From Acidobacteriaceae bacterium KBS 89 (lineage in GTDB: Bacteria > Acidobacteriota > Terriglobia > Terriglobales > Acidobacteriaceae), in the NCBI GenBank assembly GCA_000381605.1, contig KB906756.1, positions 682,001 to 746,000 on the forward strand: 64,000 bases of DNA. The letters are read 5' to 3'. Positions 45,807-54,863 of this stretch are shown here, in pieces. The notes beneath the pieces were generated by a model, which was not told where the DNA came from, searched no databases, and saw only the letters and a program-made list of their open reading frames with translations. The position numbers and the translations under genes are program-made. How positions within the stretch are numbered: position 1 is the stretch's first letter; the number at the start of each line of letters is the position of its first letter.

Positions 45807-46328
45807 TCATTCATAGCCACGCGCCAGCAACCCCTCGACGGGGACCCCCTGCTTCGCCTCCCGCCACCTCCTGGCCTCGACAGGAGCCAATATCCGGTGA
45901 ACAGTAGACAGCAAGTCCGTCAGCCGAAATGGCTTCGCCAGAAAGCTCCACCCTTCCTGCTGCATCTTTGCCGTCTCTTCCCCACCTAACAGCCCACCCG
46001 AGATCAGCAGCACGGGCAACTCACTCCGCACCTTCTTCAGTTCCAAGCCAAGATCCATCCCTGACCGCCCTGGCATATACACGTCCGTGATCAGAAGATC
46101 GATCTGCGGCACACTGCGAAAGATCTGCGCCGCCCGTCCCGCATCGCCGGAACTGAAAACGCTATATCCCTCATGCTCCAGAAACGTCCGTGTCAGCGAA
46201 CGAATGTCCGGATCGTCGTCCACCAGCAGGATCATACTGGGAGAATTTTCCACCCTGCGATCGATCGTTGAAGAAATTTCGAAGGACATCTGCGAATCTT
46301 TGTGCCTGTTACTGGTAAATACTTCCAT
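45807..46328 (-). CDS. Receiver-domain-only response regulator
   Basis: A 173-residue protein with a single receiver domain (about 30-150): LLVDDDPDIRSL, phospho-Asp in LLITDVYMPGRSGMDL, Ser in LLISGG and Lys in FLAKPFRL. There is no output domain, so it may act in a phosphorelay or by protein contact. The C-terminus is short and basic. ATG 46328 or 46289 may be the start. It converges on the OmpR-type regulator with a 36-base gap. Confidence 0.85.
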   Translation of the reverse strand: MEVFTSNRHKDSQMSFEISSTIDRRVENSPSMILLVDDDPDIRSLTRTFLEHEGYSVFSSGDAGRAAQIFRSVPQIDLLITDVYMPGRSGMDLGLELKKVRSELPVLLISGGLLGGEETAKMQQEGWSFLAKPFRLTDLLSTVHRILAPVEARRWREAKQGVPVEGLLARGYE

Positions 46329-46493
46329 TCGACGCAAACACTAGTCGCTGCGTTCGAGCTCGCAGCGTCACCTTCGTTCAACTGAAGTCCCTTCACAGAT
46401 GGACTCCCCAATCCATCCCGGAGTTGCCTGCAAAACTTATTCCCCTACTCCACCGCGATACACTTGAGGCGGGCCCCAAGAAGTAGCAAAAAA

Positions 46494-48875
46494 ATGCGCA
46501 TTCTCACTCGCTACATCCTCCGCGAAGTCACCTCGCACGCCCTACTCGGCGGAGCCCTATTTACTTTCATCATCTTTACCCGAGACCTCGGCAAAATTCT
46601 TGAGTTTGTCGTCCGCGACTCCGCCTCCTACACCGACGTCGCCCGCATCATCGCCTACACCCTGCCCAACGCCCTCGTCGTAACCATCCCCATGGCCGTC
46701 CTCGTCGGCATTCTCCTCGGACTGTCCCGGCTGGCCGCCGACAGCGAGATCACCGCCATGCGTGCCGCAGGCCTCGGTGCCATCGACTTCGTCCGCATCG
46801 TCTCCATCGTCTCAGCCGTCGCCCTCGCCCTCGGCCTCTTCAACTCCCTTTATCTGGCTCCCCGTGCAGCCGCAGGCCTCATCGCTCTCGGAGAATCCCT
46901 GAAGTCCTCCCAGGCCTCCTTCGAGATCCAGCCCCGCGTCTTCTACGAAGAGTTCAAGGACCGCGTTCTCTACATCCAGGACGTCACGCCTGCCGCCGGC
47001 GCCGCCCTCTGGCACCACGTCTTCCTCGCCGACCTCACCGAGTCCGCCGACCCCCACATCACAACTGCCAATGAGGCCATCGTCGTCAACGGCGCTCCCA
47101 ACACCCCTGACGCCCAGACCATCCGTCTGCATCTCCTCAACGGTGGCCAGCACGACACCTCCTCCTCCGACCCCAACCAATACAACATCTCCACCTTCAC
47201 CGCCACCGACATCCCCATCGAAACCATCGCGCCCGATACCCATCTCGGCCGCCTCAACACCAGCATCGAGGCCCTTTCCCTCCCAGAGCTCTGGCGCCGC
47301 GCAAACTCCCAGGCCTCCATCAACGGCCGAACTCCCTCCATCTACCGCATCGAGTTCAACAAGCGCTTCTCCTACCCCTTCGCCTGCCTCGTCCTCATGC
47401 TCGTCGGAGTCCCCCTGGGTATCTCCTCCAAACGTGGAGGTAAGTCCACAGGCTTCGTCCTCACCATCGTTCTCGTCTTCATCTACTATTTTCTCTCCGT
47501 CGTCGGCGTAGCCTTCGCCCAATCTGGCAGGCTCTCGCCACTCATCGGTGTCTGGGGAGCCAACCTCATCTTCGCCGCCGCCGGCGCCATCCTGCTCTAC
47601 CAGATGTCTCGCGGAGGCATCGCCCTCAGCATCTTCTCCAGCATCGGCGTCAGCCTCAACAAACTCGCCACTCGCCTTATCAGCGGCAAGCAGTCCGCCG
47701 GTACCCGATCCAACTACGACGCCGCCACCCTCCTTCGCCGATTCCGCAGCACCTTCCGCATCCAGTTCCCTCTCCTGCTCGACGACTACGTCATGCGCGA
47801 GTACGCCACCAACTTCGCGATCGTTCTCTTCTCTTTCTCCACGCTCTTCATCATCTTCACCTTCTTTGAGCTCATCGGCGACATCTTCCGCAACCGCACG
47901 CCGCTCATCACCGTCGGCGAATACCTCATCAACCTCATCCCCTACATCCTCTACAACGTCACACCTCTCTGCGCGCTGGTTGCCGTCCTCGTCACCTTCG
48001 GAACCCTCAACCGAACCTCCGAACTCACCGCAATGAAGTCTAGCGGTATCAGCCTCTACCGCATCATCACGCCTGTCCTTGTCGTCACCATCGTCATCTC
48101 GGCTGGCCTCTTCGTCTTCGACGAACTCTACCTGCCCGCCGCCAACCGCCGACAGGAAGCTCTCCGCTCCGTCATCAAGAACAAGCCCGCACAGACATTC
48201 TCGCGGCCTGACCGCCAGTGGATCTCCGGCCAGACCAATAACTCCGGTGAACCCGCACGCATCTTCTACTACCAGTACTTCAACGCAGAGACGGACAGGT
48301 TCGCAAATCTCACCGTCTTCGAGTTCGATCCCACCACCTTCACCCTTCACCGCCGCATCTTCGCCGTCTCCGCCCGTTGGGATCCCGCAGTCAACAACTG
48401 GGTCTTTGACAACGGCTGGCAGCGCACCTTCTCCGGCGAAACCATCGCCAGCTACCAACCATTTACCGTCGCCGCCTTTCCCGAGATCAAGGAACAGCCC
48501 AGCTACTTCAAGAAGGAGTACATCCCTTCTCAGGAGATGAGCTACAACGAGCTTTCGAACTACATCGCCGACCTGAAACAATCCGGATTCGACACCAAAC
48601 GCCTCAACGTCCAGCTCGACAAGAAAATCGCCTACCCCCTGATCACTCTCGTCATGGCGGTCCTGGCAATTCCTTTCGCTCTTTCGATGGGGAAGAAGGG
48701 CTCGCTCACCGGCATCGCCGTCGCCATCGGCTTGGCCATCACGTACTCGGTTGTGGCGCTGATCTTTGAGTCGCTCGGAAACGTTAACATACTCCCCGCG
48801 GTCCTTGCCGCCTGGACCCCGGACATCCTCTTCGGAATCACCGGCGCCTACCTCCTCCTCCGCACACCAACCTGA
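46494..48875 (+). CDS. Fused LptF-LptG lipopolysaccharide export permease
   Basis: A 793-residue protein with two complete YjgP/YjgQ-type halves. The N-terminal half (about 1-385) starts MRILTRYILREV and has ITAMRAAGL, a periplasmic beta-jellyroll region and GVPLGISSKRGGKSTGF. The second half (about 425-790) starts LLLDDYVMREYATNFA and has LTAMKSSGISLYRI, another jellyroll and IPFALSMGKKGSLTG. In most bacteria LptF and LptG are separate proteins that form the LptB2FG transporter, extracting LPS from the inner membrane. Here one chain seems to supply both. ATG 46494 gives the standard N-terminus. Confidence 0.9.
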   Translation: MRILTRYILREVTSHALLGGALFTFIIFTRDLGKILEFVVRDSASYTDVARIIAYTLPNALVVTIPMAVLVGILLGLSRLAADSEITAMRAAGLGAIDFVRIVSIVSAVALALGLFNSLYLAPRAAAGLIALGESLKSSQASFEIQPRVFYEEFKDRVLYIQDVTPAAGAALWHHVFLADLTESADPHITTANEAIVVNGAPNTPDAQTIRLHLLNGGQHDTSSSDPNQYNISTFTATDIPIETIAPDTHLGRLNTSIEALSLPELWRRANSQASINGRTPSIYRIEFNKRFSYPFACLVLMLVGVPLGISSKRGGKSTGFVLTIVLVFIYYFLSVVGVAFAQSGRLSPLIGVWGANLIFAAAGAILLYQMSRGGIALSIFSSIGVSLNKLATRLISGKQSAGTRSNYDAATLLRRFRSTFRIQFPLLLDDYVMREYATNFAIVLFSFSTLFIIFTFFELIGDIFRNRTPLITVGEYLINLIPYILYNVTPLCALVAVLVTFGTLNRTSELTAMKSSGISLYRIITPVLVVTIVISAGLFVFDELYLPAANRRQEALRSVIKNKPAQTFSRPDRQWISGQTNNSGEPARIFYYQYFNAETDRFANLTVFEFDPTTFTLHRRIFAVSARWDPAVNNWVFDNGWQRTFSGETIASYQPFTVAAFPEIKEQPSYFKKEYIPSQEMSYNELSNYIADLKQSGFDTKRLNVQLDKKIAYPLITLVMAVLAIPFALSMGKKGSLTGIAVAIGLAITYSVVALIFESLGNVNILPAVLAAWTPDILFGITGAYLLLRTPT

Positions 48876-48899
48876 CACCAGCCGCCAATTTATTTTGGC

Positions 48900-48920
48900 G
48901 CGTTTTTGCCCAAAAAACGC
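48900..48920 (+). terminator. Weak terminator-like hairpin after lptFG
   Basis: GCGTTTTT (48900-48907) pairs with AAAAACGC (48913-48920) around a short loop. The T-run is inside the stem and no T-tract follows, so termination efficiency is doubtful. The ATGTCAAGCCC that follows resembles a motif I associate with intergenic regions of related genomes. Confidence 0.4.
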
Positions 48921-48962
48921 ATGTCAAGCCCTCAACCCACCTAAGCCATTACACAACAACAA

Positions 48963-49002
48963 CATACGCCTGGCGTATGAGTTAGGTTCAATCCGCTATA
49001 CT
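48963..49002 (+). promoter_or_regulatory. Palindromic operator overlapping a promoter
   Basis: CATACGCC-t-GGCGTATG (48963-48979) is a perfect 8-bp inverted repeat with a one-base centre, typical of a TetR- or MarR-size dimer site. A TATACT box (48997-49002) lies 17 bases downstream, which puts the palindrome over the -35 position of a promoter with no consensus -35. Transcription would start near 49009, about 215 bases before the FKBP gene. Confidence 0.55.
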
Positions 49003-49223
49003 GGATATATAGATCGAATACAAAGAGCTCCGGGCAGTCTCCCGGGGCTAACTTGTTTAGATGGAATATTTTGGACGCAACCCATTTGTTATGAATATTT
49101 TGCAGACAGTGCCCTGCCGTAAATAGCTGAATATAAATGATTTACGCGCGGGCAATAGGGGGGGCCCCCTCCAAACCAGCTAAACGAGAAAATAAACGAA
49201 ACACCTAATCGTCCTACACTGGA

Positions 49224-49952
49224 ATGACAATGACCAGCAAGTTCTCCGCTATTGCTCTCCTGGCCGCCATAACAACCGCCGCCACCGCCCAAACCACCGC
49301 TCCGAAACCCGCAACAGCCACCGCAGCAAAACCCGCAACAACCACCCCTCACCGGACGGCCACGGCATCGACCGCATCAACCACGTCTCCGACCACTCCT
49401 CCCAACATCCCCAAGGTCGTCGGCATTCCCAAGACCCTCTACGCCATCAAGTACGTCGACTCCGTCATTGGCACGGGCCCCCTCGCCGAAACCAGCCTAA
49501 TCGGCACCTCCATGGCCGACTCCAAGATCAAGTGGTACACCGTCAAATACACCGGCTGGCTCACCAACGGCACCAAATTTGACTCTTCCTATGATCATCC
49601 CGGCGCAGAACCCATCACCTTCCCCCAAGGCGCACACCGCGTCATTCCAGGCTGGGACACCGGATTTCAAGGCATGCACATCGGCGGCAAGCGTCGCCTC
49701 TTCATCCCCTACCAGTTGGCCTACGGTGAAGCCGCCAAGGGTGACCGCATCCCGGCCAAATCCGACCTCATCTTCGACATCGAACTCGTCTCCATCTCGG
49801 ACACGCCACCCGCACCGAAGACTCCACCGACGCCACCCACAGATCCAGGCGCCGCTCCAACCAAACCGGCTGATGCACCCAAACCCGCGACCGTGCCACC
49901 TCCTGCTGATCCGACGAAGCCGGAGACAACTCCGCATCCTCAGAATCTCTAA
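49224..49952 (+). CDS. FKBP-type peptidyl-prolyl isomerase, exported
   Basis: A 242-residue protein with a signal peptide (FSAIALLAAITTAATAQ), a 45-residue Ala/Thr/Pro linker and one FKBP domain (about 85-192): VKYTGWLTNGTKFDSS, GAHRVIPGWDTGFQGM, GGKRRLFIPYQLAYGE and DLIFDIELVSI. The active-site Tyr, Asp, Trp and Phe positions look preserved. It should help protein folding in the periplasm. The last 50 residues are Pro-rich. The start could be ATG 49224 or 49230. It is 42 bases upstream of the ABC exporter. Confidence 0.92.
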   Translation: MTMTSKFSAIALLAAITTAATAQTTAPKPATATAAKPATTTPHRTATASTASTTSPTTPPNIPKVVGIPKTLYAIKYVDSVIGTGPLAETSLIGTSMADSKIKWYTVKYTGWLTNGTKFDSSYDHPGAEPITFPQGAHRVIPGWDTGFQGMHIGGKRRLFIPYQLAYGEAAKGDRIPAKSDLIFDIELVSISDTPPAPKTPPTPPTDPGAAPTKPADAPKPATVPPPADPTKPETTPHPQNL

Positions 49953-49994
49953 TCTCATCTGATTGAAAGACTAGCGAACCACAGACAAAACAAT

Positions 49995-51737
49995 ATGTTC
50001 GACAAACTGAAGCCGCTCGCACCCTACCTCAGGCGATACTGGAAAAATCTCGCCTGGGGCGGCGTCGCGGTCGTGCTTTACAACGTCATTAAGGTCCTCA
50101 TCCCCGGCGTTATCGGCCACGCCATCGATGATATGCAGCATGGCATCACCGAAGCCAAGGTCCTCCACCACGCGCTTCGCTTACTCCTCATCGCCGCGCT
50201 GTCCGCAATCTTCCTCTACATCTGCCGACAGGTCATCATCGGCGCCTCACGCGAGATCGAGTTCGATCTTCGCAACGACATCTTCGCCAACCTCGAACGC
50301 CAGTCGCCCAGCTACTATCACACCCACCGCACCGGCGACATCATGGCCCGCACCACCAACGACCTCAACGCGGTCCGCATGCTCCTCGGCCCCGCGATCA
50401 TGTACAGCGCGAACACCATCGTCTTCACCGCGGCCGCGCTGCCCTTCATGTATCGCATCAGCCCCAAGCTGACCTTCTTCGCCTTCGTCCCGCTGCCCAT
50501 GGCCTCGATCCTCGTCCAGTACTTCGGGGCCCGCATCCATCGCCGCTTCGAGCGCATCCAGTCGATGTTCTCCGACATCTCCGCCAAGGCCCAGGAGAAC
50601 TTCTCCGGCGCCCGCCTCATCCGCGCCTTCGCCCAGGAAGAGGCCGAGATCGCCTCCTTCGAGACCGCCAACCTCGAGTACATCAAGCGCAGTCTCTATC
50701 TCGTCCGCCTCATGGCGATGCTTTGGCCCACGCTCGAGTTCGTCCTCGGCCTCTCGCTCATGATCACTCTTCTGGTCGGCGGCCACGAAGTCGTCTCCCA
50801 CCGCATCTCGGTCGGCGAATTCACCGCGTTCAACGTATACATGGTCCAATTGACATGGCCCATGATCGCCGTAGGCTGGGTCGTCAACCTCTTCCAGCGC
50901 GGCACCGCCTCAGTAATTCGCATCGACGAACTCCTCAAGCAGAAACCCTCCATCGCCGACGCTCCCGCTGCCACTGAGGCCCCCGTCACAGGCGACATCG
51001 AGTTCCGCAACCTCAACTTCTCCTACCAGGACGGCCCACCAGTCCTCCACGACATCAACCTCCGGGTACCCGCCGGCTCCAGCCTCGCGATCGTAGGCCC
51101 CACGGGCTCGGGAAAATCCACACTCGTCAGCCTCGTCCCCCGCCTGCACGACGCTCCGCCAGGCACGGTCCTGATAGACGGCCACCCCATCCGCAACTTC
51201 ACCCTGTCCTCGCTCCGCCAGAGCATCGGCTTCGTCCCCCAAGAGACCTTCCTCTTCTCCGAGACCATCCGCCAGAACATCGCCTTCGGCAGACCCGACG
51301 CGTCTCCCGAACTAGTCGAGGAAGCCGCCACCATCGCCCATATCTGTACCGAAATTCTCGAGTTCCCAAAAGGCTTCGACACCGAAGTCGGCGAGCGTGG
51401 TCTCACTCTCTCAGGCGGCCAGAAACAACGCACAGCCATCGCACGCGCCGTCATCCGCGACCCCAGAGTTCTCATCCTCGATGACGCTCTCGCCAGTGTA
51501 GACACCTACACAGAAGAACGAATCCTCAGCGGCCTGAAACGAGTCATGGATGGCCGCACCACCATCTTCATCTCCCACCGCATCTCAACCGCCCGCAACG
51601 CCGATCAGATCGCTGTCCTGGTCGCCGGACGCATCGCCGAACTAGGCACCCATGACGAACTCCTCGCCCGAAACGGCTACTACACCAGCCTCTTCGAAAA
51701 ACAGCGTCTGGAAGAAGAGCTGGCTGTAGCAACTTAG
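49995..51737 (+). CDS. ABC exporter half-transporter (MdlA/MsbA-like)
   Basis: A 580-residue fused permease-ATPase. Six helices cover about 20-300. The nucleotide-binding domain (about 335-575) has Walker A GPTGSGKST, the Q loop in GFVPQETFLFS, signature LSGGQKQR and Walker B VLILDDALASVD, and the switch His in FISHRIST. The residue after the Walker B Asp is Asp rather than the catalytic Glu, as in the MdlA half of heterodimeric exporters, where one site is degenerate. No partner half-transporter is nearby. Substrate unknown; the proximity of lptFG leaves lipid export possible. Confidence 0.9.
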   Translation: MFDKLKPLAPYLRRYWKNLAWGGVAVVLYNVIKVLIPGVIGHAIDDMQHGITEAKVLHHALRLLLIAALSAIFLYICRQVIIGASREIEFDLRNDIFANLERQSPSYYHTHRTGDIMARTTNDLNAVRMLLGPAIMYSANTIVFTAAALPFMYRISPKLTFFAFVPLPMASILVQYFGARIHRRFERIQSMFSDISAKAQENFSGARLIRAFAQEEAEIASFETANLEYIKRSLYLVRLMAMLWPTLEFVLGLSLMITLLVGGHEVVSHRISVGEFTAFNVYMVQLTWPMIAVGWVVNLFQRGTASVIRIDELLKQKPSIADAPAATEAPVTGDIEFRNLNFSYQDGPPVLHDINLRVPAGSSLAIVGPTGSGKSTLVSLVPRLHDAPPGTVLIDGHPIRNFTLSSLRQSIGFVPQETFLFSETIRQNIAFGRPDASPELVEEAATIAHICTEILEFPKGFDTEVGERGLTLSGGQKQRTAIARAVIRDPRVLILDDALASVDTYTEERILSGLKRVMDGRTTIFISHRISTARNADQIAVLVAGRIAELGTHDELLARNGYYTSLFEKQRLEEELAVAT

Positions 51738-51760
51738 CTTTTGATCTGGACCGGTCGAAT

Positions 51761-52234
51761 CTAAGCCGACCATCGAGAACCACCAGCCTCACCGGGCAAC
51801 GCATGGACCTCCACAGCAGGCAAGAACTTCTCCTCCCGAGTCCGCAACTCTCTCGGCAACACCCTTCCCGCCTCCGGGTCGCGAGCCACCAGCACCCACG
51901 CCTCCCGAACATTGCGAACAAAAGAGATCACCTCTTGAAACTGTTCCTTCGATTCAAGATGCGACGCCTCCAGCGTCAACGTGAACATCGTCGAATAGAA
52001 ATCCCCAAGTGACGCAGCAACAGTTCCGCCCACATCGGGCCGCAACCGTGCCTGCAGATACATCAAAATATCGATCGCCTTCTTCACCGCAATACGACGT
52101 CCGCGAACATCGTTCTCCTCGACGCACTGCATCGCCCGATACAGAAACCGAATCAAGCCATCGTAAAGCGCCACAATCAACTCAACGCCAGTCGCGCCAG
52201 CTAAAGCCTGCTGCTGATAGCTCATCTCATCCAT
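51761..52234 (-). CDS. fliS: Flagellar chaperone FliS
   Basis: FliS binds the C-terminal helix of flagellin in the cytosol and keeps it from polymerising before export. The 157-residue protein has the family start YQQQALAGATGVELIVALYDGLIRFL and the helical bundle with AIDILMYLQARLRPD. The C-terminal 40 residues are longer than usual. It is eight bases downstream of fliD and follows fliC in the same direction. Confidence 0.92.
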   Translation of the reverse strand: MDEMSYQQQALAGATGVELIVALYDGLIRFLYRAMQCVEENDVRGRRIAVKKAIDILMYLQARLRPDVGGTVAASLGDFYSTMFTLTLEASHLESKEQFQEVISFVRNVREAWVLVARDPEAGRVLPRELRTREEKFLPAVEVHALPGEAGGSRWSA

Positions 52235-52242
52235 CCATTCAA

Positions 52243-53604
52243 CTATTGGGATCTTTCATTGAAGCCTGTGATCGCGCTATACAGCTCGTTTACCTGATTC
52301 AGCTGTGCCGGAATCGACTGAAGAATCTGGTTCGCCGTATTCAGTTCGTTCGTCAACTGAATCTTCTGCGCCGCCAGCAAAGTATCTTCATTGCTGATGC
52401 TCGTGCTCAGTGCCTTCTCCTGCGCGCTGTTCTGTTGTTGCGCCAGAAAGACCGCACCGTTCGGCGCCTGGGTGCCGAGGTTGTTCAGCGACGTTGCCAG
52501 CGTCTGGCCAAAGCTACCCGAGTTCTGCAGAAATCCAGTTACGTCCGAGAAGTTCGAGTTAAGCACCGAATTCAGTGTGTCCGCATTCAGCGTCAGCGTG
52601 CCGTCGTTGTTTAGTCCAATACCCACTTGCGTGATATTCGTGATCGCCCCGCTTGCCGCCCCACTAAAGAGCGCGCCAGTAATCTGACTCTGGATTAACG
52701 CCAGCGTTGAATTCCCAAACAGCGGCTCCGCATTCCCGCTCGAGTCATTCTTCTCCTGGCCGTTGATGTCATTAATCACGGCGTTATAGGCAGCCACAAA
52801 ATTACCCATCGCCGTTCCGATGTCCATATTGTCGTTCGTAATCTCCACTTGGATCTGCGTTCCCGACGAAGAACCCAACAGTTGAAACGTAACCCCCGGA
52901 ATCGCATCGCTCACGGTATTCGAGCCGCTCGTAATCGGCACACCATCCACTGTCAGACTCGCGTCCAGCCCAGGCTGGCTGGTCGGGAACGTGATAGGAC
53001 CCGCGGAGGCGCCCGAGAGAGAAAGTCCGGTAACCGAAAGCTGTCCCGCTACACCGCTCGTTTTACTGACAAGAGACAGCCGCGACCCATTTGAATCCGT
53101 GATGACGTTGGCGCTCACACCGATGCCGGCGGAATTGATCGCAGAGGCCAGCGAAGCAAGTGTAGTGTCATTGTTGGTGCTGTCCACAGTGAAGATGTGG
53201 CCCTGGATGGTCAGGCTACCCGAAAGCGTATCGTTCGGATCTGTTACCGCACTTGAAGCCTGTGATGAGGTCTGCGCCATCGAATTGACAACGACAGTAT
53301 GGCTACCCGCAGACGCAGACACGCTCGCGGACGTAAGACTTAGCACGTCGGTATTGGAACTAGACCCCTGCTTCTCCGAGAAGACGCCGGTGAAGTCCGT
53401 CAACGCCTGCAGGCTCGTCGTCAGCGTGGCAAGGTCGCTTCCCAGCTTGGACAAAACCGTGTCCTGGGCCTGCAACGCAGTCAATTGGTTTTTCCAAGGA
53501 GTTTCAATCGCCTGCTCCGACGCCTGGATCTGTGCCACCGTCGAAGCAACATCAAACCCTTGGCCGCTCGTTGCCGATCCGAAGTTTATCCCGACTGTCC
53601 CCAT
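52243..53604 (-). CDS. fliD: Flagellar hook-associated protein 2 (filament cap) FliD
   Basis: FliD caps the growing filament and guides flagellin assembly. The 453-residue protein has the N-terminal D0/D1 helix with FDVASTVAQIQASEQAIETPW, a Ser/Thr/Asn-rich middle, VDGVPITSGSNTVSDAIPGVTFQL in the conserved D2/D3 region, and a coiled-coil C-terminus (LAAQKIQLTNELNTANQIL). The start ATG 53604 encodes MGTVGINFG. It lies between fliC and fliS in a cluster on the minus strand. Confidence 0.93.
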   Translation of the reverse strand: MGTVGINFGSATSGQGFDVASTVAQIQASEQAIETPWKNQLTALQAQDTVLSKLGSDLATLTTSLQALTDFTGVFSEKQGSSSNTDVLSLTSASVSASAGSHTVVVNSMAQTSSQASSAVTDPNDTLSGSLTIQGHIFTVDSTNNDTTLASLASAINSAGIGVSANVITDSNGSRLSLVSKTSGVAGQLSVTGLSLSGASAGPITFPTSQPGLDASLTVDGVPITSGSNTVSDAIPGVTFQLLGSSSGTQIQVEITNDNMDIGTAMGNFVAAYNAVINDINGQEKNDSSGNAEPLFGNSTLALIQSQITGALFSGAASGAITNITQVGIGLNNDGTLTLNADTLNSVLNSNFSDVTGFLQNSGSFGQTLATSLNNLGTQAPNGAVFLAQQQNSAQEKALSTSISNEDTLLAAQKIQLTNELNTANQILQSIPAQLNQVNELYSAITGFNERSQ

Positions 53605-53689
53605 CTCACCTTCCCATTTTCATTCGCCGATACAGAAGCAATACCTGGGCCAACCTCGCCGTTCAAACATTAGAAGGAGTTAAGCCTCC

Positions 53690-53734
53690 CGAAACTGAAA
53701 CAACGGCGACCAGACCGACCAAGCCTGATCGCCG
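53690..53734 (-). terminator. Probable terminator after fliC
   Basis: On the minus strand CGGCGATCAG (53725-53734) pairs with CTGGTCGCCG (53704-53713) with one U-G wobble, followed by TTGTTTC. It lies 16 bases after the fliC stop and would separate highly expressed flagellin from fliD. Confidence 0.65.
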
Positions 53735-53749
53735 CCACTCCAGTGCGAC

Positions 53750-54604
53750 TTACTGCAGCAGCTTCAGAATCTCCTGCTGCACGCTGTTGGCCTGCGCAAG
53801 AGCGCTGATACCGGTCTGGCTCAGCACCTGGAACTTTGCCAGGTCGCTGGTGGCCTGACCGTAGTTGGTCGAACGGATCGCACTCTCGGCGGAGGAGAGG
53901 TTCACACTCTCCGAACTGGCAACGTTGGCAGCCGCGTTCAACTGGTTGATGTTGGCGCCAATCGCACCACGCTGATTCGCAACGTCTGCGATCGCGGCCG
54001 TGATATCCGTCAGCGTAGTTTTCGCGGAAGCCTGGCTAGTCAAGACGTCTGTTGCCGTAAAGGCTTGTCCCGCTCCGCCACCGGTTGCGGTTCCGACGCC
54101 CGCGGCACTAAGCGCTCCGATCGTCGCACTGATGGTCGTGGTTCCCGATGTAGTCCCGTCACTGACGACGAAGTCGGTTGCGGTTGCGGAAAAGACAGCG
54201 TTGCTGTTGAAGTTCGTTGAGGTGCCGATATTCCCGATCTCGGTCAGGATGCTCTGGAACTCCGTATCGGCCGCATTTGCTTGAGCGGTAGTAAGACCGC
54301 CGTTGGCAGCCTCGGTAGCGAGCGTCACCGCGCGGGTCAGCAAGTTGGTCACCTGCGAAAGAGCGCCATCGGCGGTCTGGAGTAGCCCAACGCCGTTCTG
54401 TGCGTTCTGTGCTGACTGATTCAGCGCAGCTTGATTCGCCTTCAGACCGTCGGCAACAGAAAGGCCGGCTGCGTCGTCCGCACCACTGTTGATGCGCGAA
54501 CCTGAAGAAAGCTGTTGAAGAACAGTCTGGAGACTGCCCTGCGTCTGATTGAGATTGTTCTCTGCATAGGTTGCTGCAACGTTAGTAAGAATGCCCAAGG
54601 ACAT
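53750..54604 (-). CDS. fliC: Flagellin
   Basis: The filament subunit. The 284-residue protein is short, consisting mainly of the conserved D0/D1 ends: N-terminal NNLNQTQGSLQTVLQQLSSG, SGADDAAGLSVADGLKANQ, and C-terminal ESAIRSTNYGQATSDLAKFQ with QANSVQQEILKLLQ. The variable central part is only about 80 residues. CAGGAG precedes the start. A sigma-28-like promoter lies about 135 bases upstream, giving a long leader. It is followed by a terminator and then by fliD and fliS. Confidence 0.95.
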   Translation of the reverse strand: MSLGILTNVAATYAENNLNQTQGSLQTVLQQLSSGSRINSGADDAAGLSVADGLKANQAALNQSAQNAQNGVGLLQTADGALSQVTNLLTRAVTLATEAANGGLTTAQANAADTEFQSILTEIGNIGTSTNFNSNAVFSATATDFVVSDGTTSGTTTISATIGALSAAGVGTATGGGAGQAFTATDVLTSQASAKTTLTDITAAIADVANQRGAIGANINQLNAAANVASSESVNLSSAESAIRSTNYGQATSDLAKFQVLSQTGISALAQANSVQQEILKLLQ

Positions 54605-54738
54605 AAGGAAACGCTCCTGTACTGCTCGGTTTGAGTTGCCGCGACGCCGCCCGAGTGACCGCCCGGCAAACTCATATCGCTGACACAGCAGCTCGTGAGA
54701 TCCGATTCACCATGCGGAAGGCTCCGCGTTCCCAAACC

Positions 54739-54765
54739 TCATCGGCGCACCTCGCAGCGACTTTA
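54739..54765 (-). promoter_or_regulatory. Sigma-28 (FliA) promoter for flagellin
   Basis: On the minus strand TAAA (54762-54765), exactly 15 bases, then GCCGATGA (54739-54746). This is one base off the flagellar sigma-28 consensus TAAA-N15-GCCGATAA and points at fliC. Confidence 0.85.
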
Positions 54766-54813
54766 GACTCGTCCTGGTTTGTTCCGGCTTACAGTTCAAG
54801 AGTCAATCCCTCC

Positions 54814-54840
54814 TATTGACGCGGACTTCTTCGCCGATGA
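54814..54840 (+). promoter_or_regulatory. Candidate sigma-28 promoter for flbD-motAB
   Basis: The same GCCGATGA box occurs on the plus strand at 54833-54840, 23 bases before the flbD start. The -35 position (54814-54817) reads TATT instead of TAAA, with 15-base spacing. It is weaker than the fliC promoter but has the same -10 sequence. Confidence 0.5.
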
Positions 54841-54863
54841 GATACAGGGAAGGAACTCTGCAC

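Larger units (their letters stand above)
48876..49223. other. 348-base non-coding stretch between lptFG and the FKBP gene
   Basis: No credible open frame is seen. The stretch is AT-richer than its neighbours. It contains a terminator-like hairpin (48900-48920), a perfect 8-bp palindrome over a promoter-like site (48963-49002), a CCGGG/CCCGG hairpin (49030-49045) and a GGGGGCCCCC block (49160-49169). It may be the leader of the FKBP gene or hold a small RNA. Confidence 0.5.

Noticed and set aside
46812..48878. 688-codon open frame antisense to lptFG
   Set aside because: It is extremely acidic and Gly/Val-rich with no signature. This is the typical shadow of a GC-rich gene in which the sense frame codes for a recognised membrane protein.
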